Part shown: positions 13,299 to 24,946 of the stretch, piece after piece
Layout: each line of letters opens with the position of its first letter
Numbering within the stretch: position 1 is the stretch's first letter
Program-made: the position numbers and the translations under genes
The notes under the pieces: generated by a model
What the model was told of the DNA's origin: nothing
The model's database searches: none
Seen by the model: the letters and a program-made list of their open reading frames with translations, nothing else
Assembly (NCBI RefSeq): GCF_047675955.1
Contig: NW_027327627.1
Span: 1 to 64,000, forward strand
Length of the DNA stretch: 64,000 nucleotides
Source of the DNA: Chlorocebus sabaeus
Lineage: Eukaryota > Chordata > Mammalia > Primates > Cercopithecidae
Direction of reading: 5' to 3'

Positions 13299-16200
13299 AA
13301 TCTTCTTTCCTGTTTTTAACGGAGGATATTTCCTTTCTCACCATAGTCCTCTATGGGCTTCCAAATATCACTATGCAAATTCCACAAGAACTGTGAAAGT
13401 GAAAGACTTCGGGAGGGGAAAACTGTAACGCTGTAAGATGAATTAACAGAACACAAAGCAGTTTCTCAAAAAGCTTCTTTTCAGTTTTTAACCGAAGATA
13501 TTTCCTTTTTCAACATAACCCTGTATGGGCTTCCAAATATCACTTTGCAAATTCCACAAGAACAGTCTTAGCGAAAGGCTTTTAGAGGGAAATGTTGTAA
13601 CTATGTGAGATGAATTAACAGAACACAAAGCAATTTCTCAGAAAGCTTCTTTTCAGTTTTTATCTTACGATATTTCCTTTTTCACCATAGACCTCTATGG
13701 GCTTCCAAATCTCACTTTGCAAATTCCACAAGAACAGTCTTAGCGAAAGAATTATTGAGTGGAAAGCTGTAACTCTTTGAGGTGAATTAACAGAACAAAA
13801 AGGAGTTTCTCAGAAAGCTTCTTTCCGCTTTGTAACAGAAGATATTTCCTTTTTCACCATAGCGCTCTATGGGCTTCCAAATATCATTTTGCAAATCCCA
13901 CAACAACAGTCTTAGCGAAAGGCTTCTTGAAGGGAAAGCTGTAACTGGGTGAGGTCTATTATCAGAACACATGGCAGTTTCTCAGAAAGCTTCTTTCCAG
14001 TTTTTAACTGAAGATATTTCCTTTTTCACCATAGCCCTCTATGGGCTTCCAAATATCACTTTGCAAATTCGACAACAGCCTTAGCGAAAGGCTTTTAGAG
14101 GGAAATGTAACTCTGTGAGATGAATTAACAGAACACACAGCAGTTTCTCAGAAAGCTTCTTTTCAGTTTTTGTCTTAGGATATTTCCTTTTTCACCGTAG
14201 CCCTCTATGGGCTTCCAAATATCACTTTGCATATTCCAAAAGAACAGCCTTAGTGATCGGCTTCATGATAGGAAAGCTGTAACTCTGTGAGATTAATTAA
14301 CGGAACACAAAGCAGTTTCTCAGAAAGGTTCTTTCCAGTTTTTAGCGGAAGATATTTCCTTTTTCACCATAGTCCACTATGGGCTTCAAAATATCACTTT
14401 GCAAATTCCACAAGAACAGTCTTAGTGAACGGCCTCTTGAGGGGAAATCTGTAACTCTCTGAGATGAATTAACAGAACACAAAGCAGTTTCTCAGAAATC
14501 TTCTTTCCAGTTTTTAACGAAAGATATTTCCTTTTTCACCAAAGTCCTCTATGGGATTACAAATATCAGTTTGCAAATTTCACAAGAACAGTCTTAGTGA
14601 AGGGCTTCTTGAGGGGAAAGCTGTAACACTGTGAGATGAACTAACACAACACAAAGCAGTTTCTCAGACAGCTTCTTTTCGGTTTTTATCCTAGGATATA
14701 TCCATTTTAAAAATAGCCCTCTATGGGCTTCCAAGTATCACTTTGCAAATTCCACAAGAACAGTCTTATAGAAAGGCTTCTTGAGGGGAAAGCTGTAACT
14801 CAGTGAGATGTAGTAACAGAACACACGGCAGTTTCTCAGAAAGCTTCTTTCCAGTTTTTGACGGAAGTTATTTCCCTTTTCACCGTAGCCCTCCATGGGC
14901 TTCCAAATATCACTTCGCAAATTCCAGAAGAACAGTCTTAGCGAAAGGCTTCTGAAGGGGAAATCTGTAACCCTGTGAGTTGAATTAACAGAACACAAAG
15001 CAGTTTCTCACAAATCTTCTTTCCAGTTTTTAACGGAAGTTAGTTCCTTTTTCACCATAGTCCTCTAGGGGCTTCCAAATATGACTTTGCAAATTCCACA
15101 AGAACAGTCTTAGCGAAAGGCTTCTTGAGGGGGGAAGCTGTAACTCTGTGAGATGAATTAACAGAACACAAAGCAGTCTTTCAGAAAGCTTCTTTCCAGT
15201 ATTTAACTGAAGATATTTCCTTTTTCACTATAGCCCTCTATGGGCTTCCAAATATCACTTTGGAAATCCCACAAGAACAGTCTTAGCGAAAGGCTTCTTG
15301 AGAGGAAAGCTGTACCTCGGTGATATGTACTAACAGAACACACCGCATTTTCTCAGAATGGTTCTTTCCAGTTTTTAACGGAAGATATTTCCTTTTTCAC
15401 CTTAGCCCTCTATGGGCTTCCAAATATCACTTTGCAAATTTCACAAAACAGTCTTAGTTAACGGCTCCTTGAGGGGAAAGCTGTAACTCTGTGAGTGAAC
15501 TAACAAAACACAAAGCAGCTTTCCATACATCTTCTTTTCGGTTTTTATCTTAGGATATTTCCATTTTCACCATAGCCTACTATGGGTATCGAAATATCAC
15601 TTTGGAAATTCCACAAAAACAGTCTTAGCGGAAGGATTCTTGAGGCAAAAGCAGTAACTCTTTGAGATGAATTAACAGAACACAAAGCAGTTTCTCAGAA
15701 AGCTTCTTTTCAGTTTTTAACTGAAGGTATTTCCTTTTTCACCATAGCCCTCTATGGGCTTCAAAATATCACTTTGTAAATTCCACAACAACAGCCTTAG
15801 CGAAAGGCTTCCTGAGGTAAAAGAGTAACTGTGAGTTGAATTAACAGAACACAAAGCAGTTTCTCAGAAAGCTTCTTTTCAGTTTTTATCTTAGGATGTT
15901 TCCTTTTTCACCATTGCCCTCTATGTGCCTCCAAATATCACTTTGCAATTCCACAAGAACAGTCTTAGTGAACGGCTTCCTGAGGGGAAAGCTGTAGCTC
16001 GGTGATATGTACTAACAGAACACACCGCATTTTCTCAGAATGGTTCTTTCCAGTTTTTAACGGAAGATATTTCCTTTTTCACCTTAGCCCTCTATGGGCT
16101 TCCAAATATCACTTTGCAAATTTCACAAAACAGTCTTAGTGAACGGCTTCTTGAGGGAAAAGCTGTAGCTCTGTGAGATGAACTAACAGAACACAAAGCA

Positions 16201-16382
16201 GTTTTTCAGACAGCTTCTTTTCGGTAAGTATCTTACGATATTTCCATTTTCACCATAGCCCTCTATGGGCTTCCACATATCACTTTGGAAATTCCTCAAA
16301 AACAGTCTTAGCGGAAGGCTTCTTGAGGGGAAAGCTGTAACTCTTTGAGATGAATTAACAGAACACAAAGCAGTTTCTCGGA

Positions 16383-16726
16383 AAGCTTCTTTTCATTTTT
16401 TAATTGAAGGTATTTCCATTTTCACCATAGCCCTCCATGGGATTACAAATATCACTATGCAAATTCCACAAGAACTGTGGAAGCGAAAGACTTCTGGAGG
16501 GGAAAACTGTAACTCTGTGAGATGAATTAACAGAACACAAAGCAGTTTCTCAGATAGCTTCTTTCCAGTTTCTAACGGAGGATATTTCCTTTTAAGCCAT
16601 AGCCCTCTATGGGCTTCCAAATATCACTTTGCAAGTTTCACAAGAACAGTCTTAGCGAAAGGCTTCCTGAGGGGAAAGTTGTAACTCTGTGAGATGAATT
16701 AACAGAACACAAAGCAGTTTCTCAAA
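16383..16726 (-). repeat. Two-monomer insertion unique to the 34-mer (copy 3)
   Basis: 344 bp holding two monomers absent from the 39-mer. The first has TTTTTTAATTGAAGG and GGGATTACAAATATC; the second has AGTTTCTAACGGAGG, CTTTTAAGCCATAG and GGAAAGTTGTAACTC. The same pair of monomers occurs in the edge copies near 31639-31976. Single relatives occur near 34395 and 35085. The pair therefore existed outside the 34-mer, and the insertion may be a retained older segment. Confidence 0.82.
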
Positions 16727-16839
16727 AAGCTTCTTTTCATTTTTTAACTGAAGTTATTTCCATTTTCACCATAGCCCTCTATGGGGTTCCAAATATCACT
16801 ATGCAAATTCCACAAGAACAGGGGAAGCGAAGGACTTCT

Positions 16840-16900
16840 GGAGGGGAAAACTGTAACTCTGTGAGATGAATTAACAGAACACAAAGCAGTTTCTCAGAAA
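16840..16900. other. Three-monomer deletion junction in HOR copy 3
   Basis: Monomer 19 (with GGGGAAGCGAAGGAC) runs straight into monomer 23 (with TTTTGGAATTTATC). Monomers 20-22, present at about 9871-10384 in copy 2, are missing. The breakpoint lies in sequence shared by all monomers, so it cannot be placed exactly; in-register unequal exchange is the natural explanation. Confidence 0.75.
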
Positions 16901-17949
16901 GCTTCTTTTGGAATTTATCTTACTATATTTCCTTTTTCAACATAGCCCTCTATGGTCTTCCAAATATCACTGTGCAAATTCCACAAGAACAGTCTTTGTG
17001 AAAGACTTCTTGAGGGGAAAGCTGTAACTCTCTGAGATGAATTAACAGAACACAAAGCAGTTTCTCAGAAAGCTTCTTTTCAGTTTTTGTCTTAGGATAT
17101 TTCCTTTTTCAGCATAGCCCTCTATGGGCTTCCAAAAACATTTTGCAAATTCCACAAGAACAGTCTTAGCGAAAGGATTCTGGAGATAAAAGCTGTAAAT
17201 CTGTAGGATGAATTAAAAGAATTCAAAGCAGTTTCTCAAAACCTTCTTTTCGTTTTTTATCTTACGATATTTCCATTTTCAGCATAGGGCTATAGTGTTT
17301 CCAAATATCACTTTGCAAATTCCAGAAGAAAAGTCTTAGCGAAAGGCTTCTTGAGGGTAAAGCTGTAACTCTGTAAGATGAATTAACAGAACACAAAACA
17401 TTTTCTCAGAAACCTACCTTTCAGTTTTTACCTTAGGATATTTCCTTTTTCACCATAGCCCTCTATGGGATTTCAATTCTCACTTTGAAAATTCCACATG
17501 AACAATCTTAGCGGAAGTCTTCTTGAGGGGAAAGCTGTAACTCTGTGAGAGGAACTAACTGAACACAAAGCAGTTTCTCAGAAAGCTTCTTTCCAGTTTT
17601 TAACTGAGGATATTTCCTTTTTCACCATAGCCCTTTTGGGCTTCCAAATATCACTTTGCAAATTCCACAAGAACAGTCTTAGCGAAAGGCTTCTTGAGGT
17701 AAAAGAGTAACTCTGAGTTGAATTAACAGAACACAAAGCAGTTTCTCAGAAAGCTTCTTTTCAGTTTTTATCTTAGGATGTTTCCTTTTTCACCTTTGCC
17801 CTCTATGTGCCTCCAAATATCACTTTGCAATTCCACAAGAACAGTCTTAGTGAACGGATCCTGAGGGGAAAGCAGTAGCTCGGTGATATGTACTAACAGA
17901 ACACACCGCATTTTCTCAGAATGGTTCTTTCCAGTTTTTAACGGAAGAT

Positions 17950-17985
17950 ATTTCCTTTTTCACCTTAGCCCTCTAGGAGTTTTCT
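17950..17985. other. Four-monomer deletion junction, hybrid monomer 29/33, in HOR copy 3
   Basis: A single monomer has the start of monomer 29 (CACCTTAGCCCTCTA) and the tail of monomer 33 (GGAGTTTTCTAATATC). The four monomer lengths between them are absent. Because the break is inside a monomer yet keeps its register, homologous unequal exchange between monomers is favoured over end joining. Confidence 0.78.
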
Positions 17986-19122
17986 AATATCACTTTGCAA
18001 ATTTCACAAGAATAGTCTCAGTGAACTGCTTCTTGAAGGGAAAGCTGTAACTCTGTGAGATGAACTAACAGAACACAAAGCAGTTTATCAGAAAGCTTCT
18101 TTACAGTTTTTATCGGAAAATATTTCCTTTTCCACCATTGCCCTCTATGAGATTCTAAATATCACTTTCCAAATTTCAGAAGAACAGTCTTAGTGAACGG
18201 CCTCATGAGGGGAAATCTGTGACACTTTGAGATGAATTAACAGAACACAAAGCAGTTTCTCAGAAAGCTTCTTTTCGGATTTTATCTTACTATATTTCCT
18301 TTTTCAACATAGCCCTCTATGGTCTTCCAAATATCACTTTGCAAATTACACAAGAACAGTCTTTGTGTAAGACTTCTTGAGGGGAAAGCTGTAACTCTCT
18401 GAGATGAATTAACAGAACACAAAGCAGTTTCTCAGAAAGCTTCTTTTCAGTTTTTATCTTAGGATATTTCCTTTTTCAGCATAGCCCTCTATGGGCTTCC
18501 AAAAACATTTTGCAAATTCCACAAGAACAGTCTTAGCGAAAGGATTCTGGAGATAAAAGCTGTAAATCTGTAAGATGAATTAAAAGAATTCAAAGCAGTT
18601 TCTCAGAAACCTTCTTTTCGTTTTTTATCTTAGGATATTTCCATTTTCACCATAGGGGTATAGGGTTTCCAAATATCACTTTGCAAATTCCAGAAGAAAA
18701 GTCTTAGCGAAAGGCTTCTTGAGGGTAAAGCTGTAACTCTGTAAGATGAATTAACAGAACACAAAACATTTTCTCAGAAACCTATTTTTCAGTTTTTACC
18801 TTAGGATATTTCCTTTAACACCATAGCCCTCTATGGGATTCCAATTATCACTTTGAAAATTCGACATGAACAGTCTTAGTGAAAGCCTTCTTGAGGGGAA
18901 AGCTGTAACTCTGTGAGAGGAACTAACTGAACACAAAGCAGTTTCTCAGAAAGCTTCTTTCCAGTTTTTAACTGAGGATATTTCCTTTTTCACCGTAGAC
19001 CTCTATGGGCTTCCAAATATCACTCTGCAAATTCCACAAGAACAGTCTTAGCGAAAGGCTTCTTGAGGGGAAAGCTCTAACTCTGTGAGATGAATTAACA
19101 GAACACAAAGCATTTTCTCACA

Positions 19123-22100
19123 AATCTTCTTTCCTGTTTTTAACGGAGGATATTTCCTTTCTCACCATAGTCCTCTATGGGCTTCCAAATATCACTATGC
19201 AAATTCCACAAGAACTGTGAAAGTGAAAGACTTCGGGAGGGGAAAATTGTAACGCTGTAAGATGAATTAACAGAACACAAAGCAGTTTCTCAAAAAGCTT
19301 CTTTTCAGTTTTTAACCGAAGATATTTCCTTTTTCAACATAACCCTGTATGGGCTTCCAAATATCACTTTGCAAATTCCACAAGAACAGTCTTAGCGAAA
19401 GGCTTTTAGAGGGAAATGTTGTAACTATGTGAGATGAATTAACAGAACACAAAGCAATTTCTCAGAAAGCTTCTTTTCAGTTTTTATCTTACGATATTTC
19501 CTTTTTCACCATAGACCTCTATGGGCTTCCAAATCTCACTTTGCAAATTCCACAAGAACAGTCTTAGCGAAAGAATTATTGAGTGGAAAGCTGTAACTCT
19601 TTGAGGTGAATTAACAGAACAAAAAGGAGTTTCTCAGAAAGCTTCTTTCCGCTTTGTAACAGAAGATATTTCCTTTTTCACCATAGCGCTCTATGGGCTT
19701 CCAAATATCATTTTGCAAATCCCACAACAACAGTCTTAGCGAAAGGCTTCTTGAAGGGAAAGCTGTAACTGGGTGAGGTCTATTATCAGAACACATGGCA
19801 GTTTCTCAGAAAGCTTCTTTCCAGTTTTTAACTGAAGATATTTCCTTTTTCACCATAGCCCTCTATGGGCTTCCAAATATCACTTTGCAAATTCGACAAC
19901 AGCCTTAGCGAAAGGCTTTTAGAGGGAAATGTAACTCTGTGAGATGAATTAACAGAACACACAGCAGTTTCTCAGAAAGCTTCTTTTCAGTTTTTGTCTT
20001 AGGATATTTCCTTTTTCACCGTAGCCCTCTATGGGCTTCCAAATATCACTTTGCATATTCCAAAAGAACAGCCTTAGTGATCGGCTTCATGATAGGAAAG
20101 CTGTAACTCTGTGAGATTAATTAACGGAACACAAAGCAGTTTCTCAGAAAGGTTCTTTCCAGTTTTTAGCGGAAGATATTTCCTTTTTCACCATAGTCCA
20201 CTATGGGCTTCAAAATATCACTTTGCAAATTCCACAAGAACAGTCTTAGTGAACGGCCTCTTGAGGGGAAATCTGTAACTCTCTGAGATGAATTAACAGA
20301 ACACAAAGCAGTTTCTCAGAAATCTTCTTTCCAGTTTTTAACGAAAGATATTTCCTTTTTCACCAAAGTCCTCTATGGGATTACAAATATCAGTTTGCAA
20401 ATTTCACAAGAACAGTCTTAGTGAAGGGCTTCTTGAGGGGAAAGCTGTAACACTGTGAGATGAACTAACACAACACAAAGCAGTTTCTCAGACAGCTTCT
20501 TTTCGGTTTTTATCCTAGGATATATCCATTTTAAAAATAGCCCTCTATGGGCTTCCAAGTATCACTTTGCAAATTCCACAAGAACAGTCTTATAGAAAGG
20601 CTTCTTGAGGGGAAAGCTGTAACTCGGTGAGATGTAGTAACAGAACACACGGCAGTTTCTCAGAAAGCTTCTTTCCAGTTTTTGACGGAAGTTATTTCCC
20701 TTTTCACCGTAGCCCTCCATGGGCTTCCAAATATCACTTCGCAAATTCCAGAAGAACAGTCTTAGCGAAAGGCTTCTGAAGGGGAAATCTGTAACCCTGT
20801 GAGTTGAATTAACAGAACACAAAGCAGTTTCTCACAAATCTTCTTTCCAGTTTTTAACGGAAGTTAGTTCCTTTTTCACCATAGTCCTCTAGGGGCTTCC
20901 AAATATGACTTTGCAAATTCCACAAGAACAGTCTTAGCGAAAGGCTTCTTGAGGGGGGAAGCTGTAACTCTGTGAGATGAATTAACAGAACACAAAGCAG
21001 TCTTTCAGAAAGCTTCTTTCCAGTATTTAACTGAAGATATTTCCTTTTTCACTATAGCCCTCTATGGGCTTCCAAATATCACTTTGGAAATCCCACAAGA
21101 ACAGTCTTAGCGAAAGGCTTCTTGAGATTAAAGCTGTACCTCGGTGATATGTACTAACAGAACACACCGCATTTTCTCAGAATGGTTCTTTCCAGTTTTT
21201 AACGGAAGATATTTCCTTTTTCACCTTAGCCCTCTATGGGCTTCCAAATATCACTTTGCAAATTTCACAAAACAGTCTTAGTTAACGGCTCCTTGAGGGG
21301 AAAGCTGTAACTCTGTGAGTGAACTAACAAAACACAAAGCAGCTTTCCATACATCTTCTTTTCGGTTTTTATCTTAGGATATTTCCATTTTCACCATAGC
21401 CTACTATGGGTATCGAAATATCACTTTGGAAATTCCACAAAAACAGTCTTAGCGGAAGGATTCTTGAGGCAAAAGCAGTAACTCTTTGAGATGAATTAAC
21501 AGAACACAAAGCAGTTTCTCAGAAAGCTTCTTTTCAGTTTTTAACTGAAGGTATTTCCTTTTTCACCATAGCCCTCTATGGGCTTCAAAATATCACTTTG
21601 TAAATTCCACAACAACAGCCTTAGCGAAAGGCTTCCTGAGGTAAAAGAGTAACTGTGAGTTGAATTAACAGAACACAAAGCAGTTTCTCAGAAAGCTTCT
21701 TTTCAGTTTTTATCTTAGGATGTTTCCTTTTTCACCATTGCCCTCTATGTGCCTCCAAATATCACTTTGCAATTCCACAAGAACAGTCTTAGTGAACGGC
21801 TTCCTGAGGGGAAAGCTGTAGCTCGGTGATATGTACTAACAGAACACACCGCATTTTCTCAGAATGGTTCTTTCCAGTTTTTAACGGAAGATATTTCCTT
21901 TTTCACCTTAGCCCTCTATGGGCTTCCAAATATCACTTTGCAAATTTCACAAAACAGTCTTAGTGAACGGCTTCTTGAGGGAAAAGCTGTAGCTCTGTGA
22001 GATGAACTAACAGAACACAAAGCAGTTTTTCAGACAGCTTCTTTTCGGTAAGTATCTTACGATATTTCCATTTTCACCATAGCCCTCTATGGGCTTCCAC

Positions 22101-24946
22101 ATATCACTTTGGAAATTCCTCAAAAACAGTCTTAGCGGAAGGCTTCTTGAGGGGAAAGCTGTAACTCTTTGAGATGAATTAACAGAACACAAAGCAGTTT
22201 CTCGGAAAGCTTCTTTTCATTTTTTAATTGAAGGTATTTCCATTTTCACCATAGCCCTCCATGGGATTACAAATATCACTATGCAAATTCCACAAGAACT
22301 GTGGAAGCGAAAGACTTCTGGAGGGGAAAACTGTAACTCTGTGAGATGAATTAACAGAACACAAAGCAGTTTCTCAGATAGCTTCTTTCCAGTTTCTAAC
22401 GGAGGATATTTCCTTTTAAGCCATAGCCCTCTATGGGCTTCCAAATATCACTTTGCAAGTTTCACAAGAACAGTCTTAGCGAAAGGCTTCCTGAGGGGAA
22501 AGTTGTAACTCTGTGAGATGAATTAACAGAACACAAAGCAGTTTCTCAAAAAGCTTCTTTTCATTTTTTAACTGAAGTTATTTCCATTTTCACCATAGCC
22601 CTCTATGGGGTTCCAAATATCACTATGCAAATTCCACAAGAACAGGGGAAGCGAAGGACTTCTGGAGGGGAAAACTGTAACTCTGTGAGATGAATTAACA
22701 GAACACAAAGCAGTTTCTCAGAAAGCTTCTTTTGGAATTTATCTTACTATATTTCCTTTTTCAACATAGCCCTCTATGGTCTTCCAAATATCACTGTGCA
22801 AATTCCACAAGAACAGTCTTTGTGAAAGACTTCTTGAGGGGAAAGCTGTAACTCTCTGAGATGAATTAACAGAACACAAAGCAGTTTCTCAGAAAGCTTC
22901 TTTTCAGTTTTTGTCTTAGGATATTTCCTTTTTCAGCATAGCCCTCTATGGGCTTCCAAAAACATTTTGCAAATTCCACAAGAACAGTCTTAGCGAAAGG
23001 ATTCTGGAGATAAAAGCTGTAAATCTGTAGGATGAATTAAAAGAATTCAAAGCAGTTTCTCAAAACCTTCTTTTCGTTTTTTATCTTACGATATTTCCAT
23101 TTTCAGCATAGGGCTATAGTGTTTCCAAATATCACTTTGCAAATTCCAGAAGAAAAGTCTTAGCGAAAGGCTTCTTGAGGGTAAAGCTGTAACTCTGTAA
23201 GATGAATTAACAGAACACAAAACATTTTCTCAGAAACCTACCTTTCAGTTTTTACCTTAGGATATTTCCTTTTTCACCATAGCCCTCTATGGGATTTCAA
23301 TTCTCACTTTGAAAATTCCACATGAACAATCTTAGCGGAAGTCTTCTTGAGGGGAAAGCTGTAACTCTGTGAGAGGAACTAACTGAACACAAAGCAGTTT
23401 CTCAGAAAGCTTCTTTCCAGTTTTTAACTGAGGATATTTCCTTTTTCACCATAGCCCTTTTGGGCTTCCAAATATCACTTTGCAAATTCCACAAGAACAG
23501 TCTTAGCGAAAGGCTTCTTGAGGTAAAAGAGTAACTCTGAGTTGAATTAACAGAACACAAAGCAGTTTCTCAGAAAGCTTCTTTTCAGTTTTTATCTTAG
23601 GATGTTTCCTTTTTCACCTTTGCCCTCTATGTGCCTCCAAATATCACTTTGCAATTCCACAAGAACAGTCTTAGTGAACGGATCCTGAGGGGAAAGCAGT
23701 AGCTCGGTGATATGTACTAACAGAACACACCGCATTTTCTCAGAATGGTTCTTTCCAGTTTTTAACGGAAGATATTTCCTTTTTCACCTTAGCCCTCTAG
23801 GAGTTTTCTAATATCACTTTGCAAATTTCACAAGAATAGTCTCAGTGAACTGCTTCTTGAAGGGAAAGCTGTAACTCTGTGAGATGAACTAACAGAACAC
23901 AAAGCAGTTTATCAGAAAGCTTCTTTACAGTTTTTATCGGAAAATATTTCCTTTTCCACCATTGCCCTCTATGAGATTCTAAATATCACTTTCCAAATTT
24001 CAGAAGAACAGTCTTAGTGAACGGCCTCATGAGGGGAAATCTGTGACACTTTGAGATGAATTAACAGAACACAAAGCAGTTTCTCAGAAAGCTTCTTTTC
24101 GGATTTTATCTTACTATATTTCCTTTTTCAACATAGCCCTCTATGGTCTTCCAAATATCACTTTGCAAATTACACAAGAACAGTCTTTGTGTAAGACTTC
24201 TTGAGGGGAAAGCTGTAACTCTCTGAGATGAATTAACAGAACACAAAGCAGTTTCTCAGAAAGCTTCTTTTCCGTTTTTATCTTAGGATATTTCCTTTTT
24301 CAGCATAGCCCTCTATGGGCTTCCAAAAACATTTTGCAAATTCCACAAGAACAGTCTTAGCGAAAGGATTCTGGAGATAAAAGCTGTAAATCTGTAAGAT
24401 GAATTAAAAGAATTCAAAGCAGTTTCTCAGAAACCTTCTTTTCGTTTTTTATCTTAGGATATTTCCATTTTCACCATAGGGGTATAGGGTTTCCAAATAT
24501 CACTTTGCAAATTCCAGAAGAAAAGTCTTAGCGAAAGGCTTCTTGAGGGTAAAGCTGTAACTCTGTAAGATGAATTAACAGAACACAAAACATTTTCTCA
24601 GAAACCTATTTTTCAGTTTTTACCTTAGGATATTTCCTTTAACACCATAGCCCTCTATGGGATTCCAATTATCACTTTGAAAATTCGACATGAACAGTCT
24701 TAGTGAAAGCCTTCTTGAGGGGAAAGCTGTAACTCTGTGAGAGGAACTAACTGAACACAAAGCAGTTTCTCAGAAAGCTTCTTTCCAGTTTTTAACTGAG
24801 GATATTTCCTTTTTCACCGTAGACCTCTATGGGCTTCGAAATATCACTCTGCAAATTCCACAAGAACAGTCTTATCGAAAGGCTTCTTGAGGGGAAAGCT
24901 CTAACTCTGTGAGATGAATTAACAGAACACAAAGCATTTTCTCACA
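19123..24946 (-). repeat. HOR copy 4 (34-mer variant, 5824 bp)
   Basis: Same monomer order and the same length as copy 3, with a constant offset of 5824 bp. It carries the BamHI marker at 23680. Private differences include GAGATTAAAGC near 21125. It shares GGAAAATTGTAACG (near 19240) with copy 5 (near 25066), whereas copies 1-3 have GGAAAACTGTAACG. Copy 4 therefore sits between copy 3 and the array edge in relatedness as well as position. Confidence 0.92.
22207..22550 (-). repeat. Two-monomer insertion unique to the 34-mer (copy 4)
   Basis: Exact positional equivalent of the copy 3 insertion, 5824 bp downstream, with the same TTTTTTAATTGAAGG and CTTTTAAGCCATAG markers. The two deletion junctions also recur at about 22664-22724 and 23774-23809, so the whole set of edits was amplified together. 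Confidence 0.82.

Larger units (their letters stand above)
13299..19122 (-). repeat. HOR copy 3 (34-mer variant, 5824 bp)
   Basis: Monomers 1-18 match copies 1 and 2. Two extra monomers follow, then monomer 19, then a jump to 23-29 and a second jump to 34-39, giving 34 monomers. Mean monomer length is 171.3 bp. A BamHI site (GGATCC at 17856) in monomer 28 is present in this variant and absent at the matching place in the 39-mer. Monomer 28 here keeps GTGCCTCCAAAT rather than GTGCCTAAAAAT, so the 34-mer was not derived directly from the present copy 2. Confidence 0.92.
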
